Below are positions 26,930 to 34,366 of a stretch of 52,648 nt of DNA, in pieces. A program made the position numbers and the translations under genes. Numbering within the stretch: the stretch's first letter is position 1; the number at the start of each line of letters is the position of its first letter. The notes under the pieces were generated by a model. That model saw nothing but the letters and a program-made list of their open reading frames with translations, was not told the DNA's origin and did not search any database. Origin of the DNA: Actinomycetota bacterium (GTDB taxonomy: Bacteria > Actinomycetota > Acidimicrobiia > Acidimicrobiales > Ilumatobacteraceae); the NCBI GenBank assembly GCA_016870865.1, contig VGAC01000011.1:1-52648 (forward strand). Reading direction: 5' to 3'.

Positions 26930-27803
26930 AGGCCTCGGAGCCCTCATCACGGCCGACCTGGTCGAGCGGGACGAGGTCACCTCGACGCCTCTCGATGGAC
27001 CCATTTTGCGTGACCTGCCAGTGGGCTCGATCGAACCCAACCCCCATCAGCCCCGCGTTCATTTCGATGAGTCGACCCTGTCGGAACTGACCGATTCGGT
27101 CCGAGCGGTGGGCGTGTTGCAGCCGGTGCTCGTGCGGCCGATCGCCGGCGGCAAGTTTCAGTTGATTGCCGGCGAGCGCCGTTGGCGTGCAGCCACACGT
27201 GCCGGCCTGCCCACAATTCCGGCTGTCGTGCGGCCCACTCAAGACGTTGGTTCGGTCGAACAGGCATTGGTCGAGAACCTGCACCGCCAGGATCTGACAC
27301 CGCTCGAAGAAGCAGCGGCCTATCAGCAGTTGCTTGAGGATTTTTCAATGACGCACGAGGAGGTGGCCTCTCGGGTCGGCAAGAGCCGCTCGGCGATCAC
27401 CAACGCCCTGCGTCTTTTGACCCTGCCCCCGGCCATCCAGCACCTGCTGGCCGACGGGCGCCTGTCGGCGGGACACGCCAAGGCCATTCTGGGGACTCCC
27501 GATCGTGGGTTCCAGGAACATTTGGCCCGTCGCGCCGTCGAAGAAGGCTGGTCAGTACGCGCAGTTGAAGAGGCCGTGCGCGACCGGCAGGGTGGCAAAC
27601 CGAAAGACGACGGTGCCAAAAAGCCGACCCCGAACCCGAAATTACCCCCGCCCGGTCTGCTCGAACTCGAGAGTTTGCTCGCCGAGTTTCTGGCCACCAA
27701 GGTTCAGGTATCGATGAACGGCAAGCGCGGTCGCATTGGTGTGGAGTTCGCCGACCTGGAAGACCTCGAGCGGATCTACCGCCGGATGACCAGTTCTTTC
27801 TAG
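26904..27803 (+). CDS. parB: Chromosome partitioning CTPase ParB (Spo0J)
   Basis: 299 residues. The N-terminal GLGKGLGALI box contacts ParA. The CTP-binding domain has GERRWRA (90-96) and ENLHRQDL (124-131, the ENxxR box). The parS-reading helix-turn-helix lies at about 150-172 (THEEVASRVGKSRSAITNAL), and the C-terminal dimerisation domain ends the protein. The ATG at 26904 has an ideal AAGGAG site seven bases upstream and lies inside the end of parA; a longer frame to 26799 is rejected. Confidence 0.97.
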   Translation: MARKSGLGKGLGALITADLVERDEVTSTPLDGPILRDLPVGSIEPNPHQPRVHFDESTLSELTDSVRAVGVLQPVLVRPIAGGKFQLIAGERRWRAATRAGLPTIPAVVRPTQDVGSVEQALVENLHRQDLTPLEEAAAYQQLLEDFSMTHEEVASRVGKSRSAITNALRLLTLPPAIQHLLADGRLSAGHAKAILGTPDRGFQEHLARRAVEEGWSVRAVEEAVRDRQGGKPKDDGAKKPTPNPKLPPPGLLELESLLAEFLATKVQVSMNGKRGRIGVEFADLEDLERIYRRMTSSF

Positions 27804-27951
27804 AAGAATTATCTGTAACTGTTATTCAAGGGTTGACTCTTGTCGACCATCGAGTTGATGTAGAGACCCTCAACAACCTGTGGATGAACATGGGGAAAAC
27901 TATCAAACCCTTGTGAATACGGGGTGGTAGCGGTGGATAATCCAAAAAATC
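27804..27951. other. parB/cwlM convergent spacer with DnaA-box-like sites
   Basis: 148 bp between two convergent genes. I see no convincing rho-independent terminator. Two single-mismatch DnaA-box-like sequences occur on the minus strand: TCATCCACA (27879-27887) and TTATCCACC (27932-27940). They may be chance, or may titrate DnaA near the origin. Confidence 0.35.
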
Positions 27952-28932
27952 TCAGTCCCCGCGCCCTGTGCCCTGCCAGGTGCCAAAGGCCCGGGCGATC
28001 GCAGATGCAACTTCGGGGGCATGATCGACGATCTCGCTGAAGGGCCCCAGTGAGCACAAAACGGCAGGCATCCGGGTTTCGCGGAGGATCGGCAGGCGCA
28101 TTCCGCTGGCCGACAGGTTCACCCCGGGCAGTGCGACTGCCAACTCGCTGACGACCGCCGCGGCGAGCGCTTCGCCACGCACCGAGGTGAAGCCGGGAAC
28201 CTGGTAGTAGGCAATCATGGACTCAGCCTCGCCGTGGCCTTCGAGGCCGATGTAGGCGTCGGCGGAAAAGTGATTCGCCGCACGCGAATGCGATGAGACA
28301 TCGGGTTCGTCGACGAGCATGACGACGTCGTGCTGTTCCCGCAGGGCCCGCGACACCATGCGGGCGATGCCGCTCAGGCCACCGAACTGGCCGATGACAA
28401 CGCGATGAAATCCGCGTTCTGTGGCGAGAACGTTCTCGGCCTCGCGGAGGGTCGCAATCCCCGGGCCTGAGCCGCTCTGCGATCCGAGCCGCAGGATCGC
28501 CGTTGCGGTCGACGTGGAACAAATGCCGTCCACCGACAGGCCGGCGTTGCTTTGGAACTCGCTGATGGCACGCGCAGTGCTGGGACCAAAAATTCCGTCG
28601 ATGTGACCGGCGTCGAAGCCGAGCCGCGAAAGATGTGTTTGCAATTCGGTGACGTCCTCACCGCGCAGGTTGGGCGAGGTGAGGTACAGCATGCGGTCGC
28701 CGAACGACCACGATGCTTCGACCAGGGCCGCCCACGTGGCCACATCACACACCCCATCGCTGCGCAGTCCGCGCGAAGCCTGGAAATCAACGACTGCCTG
28801 TTCGGTGGCCGAACAGTAGAGGCCCTCCTCCTCGACGACGAGTTTGAGAAAACCCGCGGTGCGAAGGCGTCGTTGAAGGTCGCTGACGGTGGGCGAGCGG
28901 AGCCCGGTGGTCAGCGGGAAGGCGTCAGAAAT
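27952..28932 (-). CDS. CwlM-like peptidoglycan-binding pseudo-amidase
   Basis: 326 residues if started at the ATT at 28930-28932. Two peptidoglycan-binding domains (about 10-75 and 85-145, each with LQ..L...G and a DG..) precede an Amidase_3 fold. In that fold all zinc/catalytic residues are replaced: the DPGHGG loop is IGQFGG, SIHAN is GLEGH and the final ELG is CSLG. M. tuberculosis CwlM (Rv3915), in the same gene position, is likewise degenerate and acts as a regulator of MurA. The first ATG/GTG/TTG (GTG 28752) would cut off the first domain. AGGAG lies eight bases before the ATT, and CTG 28914 is the alternative start. It overlaps trxA. Confidence 0.82.
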   Translation of the reverse strand: MSDAFPLTTGLRSPTVSDLQRRLRTAGFLKLVVEEEGLYCSATEQAVVDFQASRGLRSDGVCDVATWAALVEASWSFGDRMLYLTSPNLRGEDVTELQTHLSRLGFDAGHIDGIFGPSTARAISEFQSNAGLSVDGICSTSTATAILRLGSQSGSGPGIATLREAENVLATERGFHRVVIGQFGGLSGIARMVSRALREQHDVVMLVDEPDVSSHSRAANHFSADAYIGLEGHGEAESMIAYYQVPGFTSVRGEALAAAVVSELAVALPGVNLSASGMRLPILRETRMPAVLCSLGPFSEIVDHAPEVASAIARAFGTWQGTGRGD

Positions 28933-29249
28933 TCTGACAACTCCTGAAGAAGGGCGCCCTTGCCTTTGGCGCCGACCATGCGCTTTTTCATCTCGCCCTT
29001 GTCGAAGACGAGCAGCGTCGGAATGCTCATGACACTGAAACGCTGTGCAATGTCACCGTGGTCGTCGACGTTCAACTTTGCGATGACGAGATTGTCCTTC
29101 TGCTCGGCCGCGATCTCTGTGAGGATCGGCGCGATCATCTTGCAGGGGCCGCACCATTCGGCCCAGAAGTCGACGAGGATCGGCCTGTCGGATGCGTTGA
29201 CCGTTTCGTCGAAGGTGGAACTGGTGAGTGTCAGGATGCCGTCTGCCAT
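28911..29249 (-). CDS. trxA: Thioredoxin
   Basis: 112 residues. The active site is W32-C33-G-P-C36 in VDFWAEWCGPCKM, with the cis-proline loop MSIPTLLVF. It reduces disulfides in cytoplasmic proteins and is recharged by the TrxB encoded 63 bp upstream. ATG start. The end of the gene contains the probable ribosome site and start of the CwlM-like gene, so the two are coupled, as trxC and cwlM are adjacent in mycobacteria. Confidence 0.97.
   Translation of the reverse strand: MADGILTLTSSTFDETVNASDRPILVDFWAEWCGPCKMIAPILTEIAAEQKDNLVIAKLNVDDHGDIAQRFSVMSIPTLLVFDKGEMKKRMVGAKGKGALLQELSEFLTPSR
28941..28945 (-). promoter_or_regulatory. Ribosome binding site for a non-canonical start
   Basis: On the minus strand this is AGGAG, inside the last codons of trxA. 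Exactly eight bases follow before the in-frame ATT of the CwlM-like reading, an ideal spacing. No ATG, GTG or TTG of that frame lies within about 170 bases downstream. It is the main sequence argument for an AUU start. Confidence 0.5.
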
Positions 29250-29312
29250 GGGGACGAGTCTACGGTGCGGCCTCGAGACTGAGGGAATCCGCAGTGTCGC
29301 TTGTCTGCGGTG

Positions 29313-30263
29313 TCAGTGTTGGTTTTCGAGCCAGCGCTCGCAGTCGATTGCCGCCATACAGCCCGAACTGGCAGCGGTGATTGCCTGGCGGTAGGTGTGG
29401 TCCTGAACGTCGCCACAGGCGAACACGCCGGGGACGTTCGTGTACGACGATCCGGTGCGCGTGAGCAGGTAGCCGCTGTCTTCCATGTCGAGAACGCCGC
29501 TGAAGAGCCCCGTGTTCGGTTGGTGGCCGATCGCAACGAAAAGACCGCTGACGTCGAGGTTCGACAATTCACCGGTGATCGTGTCTTTCAACACGATGCC
29601 TTCGAGCTGCGATTCACCCTTCAACTCGGCGACCTGACTGTTCCACTTGAATTCGATCTTTTCGTTGGCCCGCGCACGGTCACGCATGATCTTGGAGGCA
29701 CGCAGTTCGTCGCGACGATGGATCATCGTGACTTTCGATGCGAACTTGGTGAGGAACACTGCCTCTTCGACGGCACTGTCGCCACCGCCGACGACGGCGA
29801 TCTCTTTGCCGCGGAAAAAGAACCCGTCACACGTGGCACACGTCGACACTCCGTGGCCGATGAGGTCGGTTTCCCGCGGGAGACCGAGCATCAGCGACTG
29901 CGCACCCGTGGCGACGATGACCGAATCGGCGGTGAATTCCTTGTCATGTGTCCAGACGCGCAACGGTTTGGCCGTGAAATCGATGCGGGTGACTTTCTCG
30001 GTGAGATACGTGGCGCCAAAGCGGCCGGCCTGTTCGCGGAAGCGGGCCATTAGTTCGGGACCCATGATGCCCTCGGGGAACCCGGGGAAGTTCTCGACAT
30101 CGGTGGTCAGCATTAGTTGGCCACCCGGCTGGTCGGTGGTCGAGGATGGCTCGCCCTCGATGACGAGAGGGGCAAGGTTGGCACGGGCCGTGTAGATGGC
30201 GGCGGTCAGGCCGGCGGGGCCCGAGCCGATGATCAACACGTGGTGGTGGGGGACCGAGGGCAT
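29313..30263 (-). CDS. trxB: Thioredoxin reductase
   Basis: 316 residues, the low-molecular-weight bacterial type. FAD motif VLIIGSGPAGLTAA (9-22), redox site C142-A-T-C145-D in the NADPH domain, NADPH motif VVGGGDSAVEEA and second FAD motif FACGDVQDHTYRQA. It uses NADPH to reduce thioredoxin. I start it at ATG 30263, which has GGAG seven bases upstream; the longer reading to 30362 runs into the neighbouring membrane-protein gene. Confidence 0.97.
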   Translation of the reverse strand: MPSVPHHHVLIIGSGPAGLTAAIYTARANLAPLVIEGEPSSTTDQPGGQLMLTTDVENFPGFPEGIMGPELMARFREQAGRFGATYLTEKVTRIDFTAKPLRVWTHDKEFTADSVIVATGAQSLMLGLPRETDLIGHGVSTCATCDGFFFRGKEIAVVGGGDSAVEEAVFLTKFASKVTMIHRRDELRASKIMRDRARANEKIEFKWNSQVAELKGESQLEGIVLKDTITGELSNLDVSGLFVAIGHQPNTGLFSGVLDMEDSGYLLTRTGSSYTNVPGVFACGDVQDHTYRQAITAASSGCMAAIDCERWLENQH

Positions 30264-30274
30264 GTTGCTCCTGT

Positions 30275-30601
30275 CTAGATGTCGTTGTTCGAGCGCTGCT
30301 TGCGCGCAACGACGAGGCCGGCGAGAAAGAGAACGCCGCCGATGATCAGATACGAAGCCCAAACGGCGGCGTCACGCGACAGCCCCGCGTCGAGCGCGGC
30401 CTGCAGACCGCGGGTCAGGCCGATGAGGCCGAGGACCGCGACGAGTACGACGCCCGTGAGGATGAGAACCCCGAAAACGATGCCACGGACGGCGGCGATC
30501 AGGGGCCGTGTGGTGCGGTCTCGCACGAGGCCAACCCAACGGTCGATGACACCGACCGTTTTTGTCGCCCAGTCAGGGTCGGTCAGCGGGTTCGACGGCA
30601 C
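30275..30601 (-). CDS. Two-helix membrane protein (unknown)
   Basis: 108 residues, not recognised. After a soluble N-terminus (WATKTVGVIDRWVGLVRDRTTRP) come two hydrophobic helices, about 36-63 (AAVRGIVFGVLILTGVVLVAVLGLIG) and 82-99 (ASYLIIGGVLFLAGLVVA), and a short basic tail. GTG start. It lies between the anti-sigma gene and trxB, 11 bp before the trxB start, and is probably in that operon. It may be a phage-holin-like or Phage_holin_3_6-type small membrane protein, but this is only a resemblance. Confidence 0.7.
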   Translation of the reverse strand: MPSNPLTDPDWATKTVGVIDRWVGLVRDRTTRPLIAAVRGIVFGVLILTGVVLVAVLGLIGLTRGLQAALDAGLSRDAAVWASYLIIGGVLFLAGLVVARKQRSNNDI

Positions 30602-30631
30602 CGCGCCAGCCTAACTGTGGGAAGCCGGTGC

Positions 30632-31123
30632 TCAGCCCCCGTCGAATGCGGGGAAAGCAACACGCGCCACGATCGTGCACGCCGTGGTGTCGACCACGAC
30701 AAGGCTGGCGGTGTCGTCAGTGCCGATGCGGTAGATCGCATAGTCACCAAATGTGGTGACAACTTCGCGCGGTGCAGCGAGGGTCAGATCGGCGCATCCT
30801 TCGACCGCGGCGGTTTCGGCTCCTGTGGGAGCGGTGCCGAGGGCGGCGTTTTTGACGGGGCTTGGGGTCTCGTCTCTGGGTGCACTGACGCGGCCGATGC
30901 CGAGGCCCACGAGGAATAGTCCGACAGCCGCCACCGCGCTGAGGGTGATCACCCGGCCGCGGCGGGAGACCAGCGACACGACATTGTTGGGGGCCTCCCC
31001 GAGCGCATCGAGTGCGGTGGCGATGTGCATCTCGCGGCGTGCGGGGTCGACGGCGGGCCGCACCATGCCGCGCAGGACAGTATCGAGGGCGTCGTCGCTC
31101 GGGCCGGTGGTGGGATCGGTCAT
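30632..31123 (-). CDS. Probable anti-sigma factor (single-pass)
   Basis: 163 residues. A cytoplasmic N-terminal part (1-56) is followed by one membrane helix (about 58-78, VITLSAVAAVGLFLVGLGIG) and an extracytoplasmic domain with two cysteines (C110, C149). It overlaps the ECF sigma gene by 4 bp (ATGA) and sits where M. tuberculosis has rsmA, the SigM antagonist. The HxxxCxxC zinc motif of ZAS anti-sigmas is absent. The assignment rests on topology and context, not on a recognised domain. A longer frame to 31537 is antisense-like and is rejected. Confidence 0.72.
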   Translation of the reverse strand: MTDPTTGPSDDALDTVLRGMVRPAVDPARREMHIATALDALGEAPNNVVSLVSRRGRVITLSAVAAVGLFLVGLGIGRVSAPRDETPSPVKNAALGTAPTGAETAAVEGCADLTLAAPREVVTTFGDYAIYRIGTDDTASLVVVDTTACTIVARVAFPAFDGG

Positions 31124-31764
31124 GGTGAGTTGTCTGCCCTTTCTGACGTCGGGCCGTCCAAGTTTGGTTCCCCCGCGGCCCTTTGTCCCGTCACCAACGG
31201 GGGCGGGCCGAGATGCCCTGCGAGGGCCTCTTTGCCGCGGGCCAGCCGCGAGCGCACAGTGCCAACGGGAACTCCCAGCACCGCGGCAACCTCGGCATAG
31301 TCGAGGTCGGCGACGTAACGCAGCACGAGGGCGACACGAAAGTCGTGGGGCACCTTCGCCAATGCCCCTGCCAGGGCACTGAAGTCGTCGAGGTGCTCCA
31401 CGAGATCGGCCGTCGGGTCGGATTCGGGACCCGCCGTCTGGGTTGCGGCAAGCACGACGGGGTCGGTAGCGCGTGGTGCGCGCTGCAAGCGGCGAATTTC
31501 GTCGATGGCTGCGTTGGTGGCGATGCGGTAGATCCATGTCGACAGCTTCGACCGTCCGTCAAAGCGCGGGAGTCCCCGCACGACTGCCAGAAGCGCGTTT
31601 TGCACCGCATCATCGGCGCACTCCGGCGACAGGACCATTCGATGGCACAGGGCATGAACCGTGTCGTAGTGAAGGCGCAACACTGACTCGACCGCGGCGC
31701 GTTCGCCCGACCGGGCCCGCCTGAGCAAGTCCGCCTGCTCGACGTCCACGGCGCCCACGTTCAC
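31120..31764 (-). CDS. ECF RNA polymerase sigma factor (SigM-like position)
   Basis: 214 residues. Sigma region 2 lies at about 25-95 (CADDAVQNALLAVVRGLPRFDG, then LSTWIYRIATNAAIDEIRR) and region 4 at about 130-180 (HDFRVALVLRYVADLDYAEVAAVLGVPVGTVRSRLARG). A linker and a 30-residue tail flank region 4. ECF sigmas answer envelope or oxidative stress. It is encoded with a membrane antagonist and upstream of trxB-trxA, the same order as sigM in mycobacteria. GTG start. Confidence 0.93.
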   Translation of the reverse strand: MNVGAVDVEQADLLRRARSGERAAVESVLRLHYDTVHALCHRMVLSPECADDAVQNALLAVVRGLPRFDGRSKLSTWIYRIATNAAIDEIRRLQRAPRATDPVVLAATQTAGPESDPTADLVEHLDDFSALAGALAKVPHDFRVALVLRYVADLDYAEVAAVLGVPVGTVRSRLARGKEALAGHLGPPPLVTGQRAAGEPNLDGPTSERADNSP

Positions 31765-31811
31765 GCCCGCAGGCTAGCCAACACACTCACGGCGTCGCGG
31801 TGAAGGCCCGC

Positions 31812-33449
31812 CTACGGCGCGGCCAGAGACGCAGTGAACGCCGCGCCGGCGAGGACCCCCTGGAACGGGTTCTTCGTGCTGCAGGCCGAACTGACCCCGG
31901 CCTCGCGGAACCACACGAGCAGGTACTTGGCGGGGTCGGCGACAACGAACGTGGTCGCACCGACCTCGGTGCCGTAGTTCTTTGCCACGCGTGGGCCCCA
32001 CTGGTCGAGCGTTGCGGGCACGACGTCGCTGGCTGCGTACACCTCGATGCCCCACGGTTTCGTTTGCGGGTTGACCATCAAGGTGCCCGCAGCAGGAGTG
32101 GAGAGTTCGAGAACGACACCGACGCCACCCTTCGAACCGAAGAACTTGTCGCCGTAACACACGGTCCGCCACTGCGTGCGCGGAGAACCGTCGAGAAGGA
32201 ACGGCAACAGGTCGTCGTTCTCCATGCCGTCGTCACCGTTGGGGTCAAAGCTCAGCGCCCGCGTGATGATCACCGGACCCGCGGGAGCGACCGCTAGTGC
32301 TGGTGACGTCTCGACGACAACTTCGCCGGGCGCGATCGTCGTGTCGCTGGTGATGCTGCGCCATGTCAGGAAGCCGGCGAGAGCGACGATCAACACCATC
32401 GCCGCCGCCAGCATCGTCGACGGTGCGACGGAGAAGCGTCGCGGCGCAAGTTGCGTCGGTGTCGAATCGCCGCGCGTGACCGGGTTGCTGATCGTCGCTT
32501 CACCGGGAATGACGGGCCGGTCAGATCCCGAGATGGGTGATATCGGATGCGACCCGCCGAAGCCGCCCTGGCCCCTCGCCGGCGTGAGTCCGGTGGGCGT
32601 TCCATCGACGCCCGCCTCACGGATGCGATGCAGCATTTCATAGACGTGCAGACCGGTGTCAGGGCGGCGGCTGGGATCGCGTTGCAACATGAGATGGATG
32701 AAGTTCGCAAGCGCCGGCGGCAAATTCGGGCGTTTTTTCAGGAGATTCGTGGGTTCCCGCTGCACACGGGCGAGTGCGGTGTCGACGTCGGATTCGCCGA
32801 TGAACGGCACGCGGCCCACGAGGCATTCGTAGAGAACGAGACCGAGTGAATAGATGTCGGCGCGACCGTCGAGGGGTTTGCCGCGCACCTGTTCGGGGGA
32901 CAGGTACTTGGCGGTGCCCATCATGATGTTCTGGTTGGTCAGATCAGACTCGGTTGTGTTGACCGCCTTTGCGATACCGAAGTCTGCGAGCATCACACGA
33001 CCCGCTGGGGTGAGGAGAATGTTGCCCGGCTTGATGTCGCGGTGCACGATGCCCGAGTCGTGCGCCGCATCCAGTGCGCTTGCGATCGCCATGCCGATGT
33101 GAATGGTCAGCGACGGACTGATCCGTGTCTTTTGGTCGAGTACCTCGCGCAGAGTCATGCCCTCGACGTATTCCATGATCACCGCTTGCTGGCCGTCGTT
33201 CTCCACGACGTCGTACACCGTCACGATGTTCGGATGACTGAGGTTGCCGACGGCCTGCGCCTCACGGCGAAAACGTTCGACAACAACCGGATCGTTGTTG
33301 TGCTGGGTTTTCATCATCTTCACCGCGACTTTGCGCGACAATGAGATGTCGCTGGCGAGCCACACCTCGGCCATGCCCCCCTGGCCGAGTCGTCTTTCGA
33401 GCCGGTAACGCGCCCCGATGAGCGTGTTGGGTACGAGAGACGAGGCCAT
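31812..33449 (-). CDS. Transmembrane Ser/Thr protein kinase with extracytoplasmic domain
   Basis: 545 residues. A Hanks-type kinase domain (about 15-278) keeps every catalytic element: glycine loop LGQGGMAEVW, K44, E63, HRDIKPGN with D138 and N143, DFG at 156-158 and SPE at 184-186. A proline/threonine-rich linker, one membrane helix (about 343-363) and a discoidin-like extracytoplasmic domain (about 385-545, with SFDPNGDDG and DGSPRTQWRT) follow. The C-terminal half resembles the end of mycobacterial MviN (Rv3910), which holds this locus, but no MurJ helices are present. The ligand is unknown. Confidence 0.93.
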   Translation of the reverse strand: MASSLVPNTLIGARYRLERRLGQGGMAEVWLASDISLSRKVAVKMMKTQHNNDPVVVERFRREAQAVGNLSHPNIVTVYDVVENDGQQAVIMEYVEGMTLREVLDQKTRISPSLTIHIGMAIASALDAAHDSGIVHRDIKPGNILLTPAGRVMLADFGIAKAVNTTESDLTNQNIMMGTAKYLSPEQVRGKPLDGRADIYSLGLVLYECLVGRVPFIGESDVDTALARVQREPTNLLKKRPNLPPALANFIHLMLQRDPSRRPDTGLHVYEMLHRIREAGVDGTPTGLTPARGQGGFGGSHPISPISGSDRPVIPGEATISNPVTRGDSTPTQLAPRRFSVAPSTMLAAAMVLIVALAGFLTWRSITSDTTIAPGEVVVETSPALAVAPAGPVIITRALSFDPNGDDGMENDDLLPFLLDGSPRTQWRTVCYGDKFFGSKGGVGVVLELSTPAAGTLMVNPQTKPWGIEVYAASDVVPATLDQWGPRVAKNYGTEVGATTFVVADPAKYLLVWFREAGVSSACSTKNPFQGVLAGAAFTASLAAP

Positions 33450-33519
33450 TACCTCACCGACGCTAGTTGTGGGCGCCTTTCAAACTGAGGAATTACCCGG
33501 CGTCGAAGAACCCCTCTGT

Positions 33520-34356
33520 CTACGGCGCGTCAAAGAATGCGACACCGATGGTGCCGCGGCCGGCGTGCGTGCCGATGACGGCACCGATGTCACCGACCTC
33601 GATCGACCCTGAGTAGACGGTTCGCAACTGGGCCAGAAAAGTGTCGATGTCGTCGCACTCGGCGTGGAGGACGGCGAGGTCAGAGATGTTGCCGTGTTCC
33701 TTCACCTTCTGGATGAGAAAGGCAAGCGCCTTCGAACGCGTTCGCTGGCGACCACCCTCTTCGACTTTGCCTTCTCGGACGTCAATGATCGGCTTGATGG
33801 CAAGGGCCGAGGCGATCATCGCCTTGGCTCCGCCGATGCGACCACCCTTTTTCAGGTTTTCGAGCGTGTCGAGGGCCCCGTACACATGGACCCGTCCCGT
33901 TAGCGCCTTGCCCTTGGCTGCGATCTCGTCGAGGCCGGCACCGGCCTCCGCGGCCCGAGCGCAGGCGCGCACGATGATGCCCTGGCCCATCGAGACACTG
34001 CGGCTGTCGACGATCCGCACGGCGAGGTCGGCGGCAACGGCCTTGGCTGCGATTTCCGCACTCTGCATCGTGGCCGAAAGCGCCGACGACAGTGTGACAG
34101 CGACGATGCCGGTGGCGCCCTGGGCCTGCAGGTTGCGGTAGGCGGTTTCAAACTGGCCGGGCGAAGGGGCCGCGGTTTCGGGCAAAACGGGCGATGCGGC
34201 GCACTTGGCCCAGAACTCCCGCGGCCCGAAGGCTTCGCGGTCGATGAAGTCGGTGTCGCCGAAGCGGATGGTCAGGGGAACGACCACGATGCCGTACTGA
34301 TCGATGATCGACTGCGGCAGGTCGCAGGCACTGTCGGTGACGACGCGGACTGTCAT
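33520..34356 (-). CDS. DegV family fatty-acid-binding protein
   Basis: 278 residues. The DegV fold begins VRVVTDSACDLPQSII, with the loop TAAPSPGQFETAY and ITLS-type serine segment VAVTLSSALSATMQSAEIA, then the GGRIG motif (LKKGGRIGGAKAM) and the lipid-tail end domain ending GTHAGRGTIGVAFF. FakB-type DegV proteins present fatty acids to a fatty-acid kinase. No fakA is seen here. It lies between the DUF6049 gene and the kinase, exactly where murJ sits in mycobacteria. Confidence 0.92.
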   Translation of the reverse strand: MTVRVVTDSACDLPQSIIDQYGIVVVPLTIRFGDTDFIDREAFGPREFWAKCAASPVLPETAAPSPGQFETAYRNLQAQGATGIVAVTLSSALSATMQSAEIAAKAVAADLAVRIVDSRSVSMGQGIIVRACARAAEAGAGLDEIAAKGKALTGRVHVYGALDTLENLKKGGRIGGAKAMIASALAIKPIIDVREGKVEEGGRQRTRSKALAFLIQKVKEHGNISDLAVLHAECDDIDTFLAQLRTVYSGSIEVGDIGAVIGTHAGRGTIGVAFFDAP

Positions 34357-34366
34357 GGGCGAGAAC

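Noticed and set aside
32390-32710. Second frame within the kinase linker
   Set aside because: Arginine/serine-rich shadow of the low-complexity linker; no start signal or homology.
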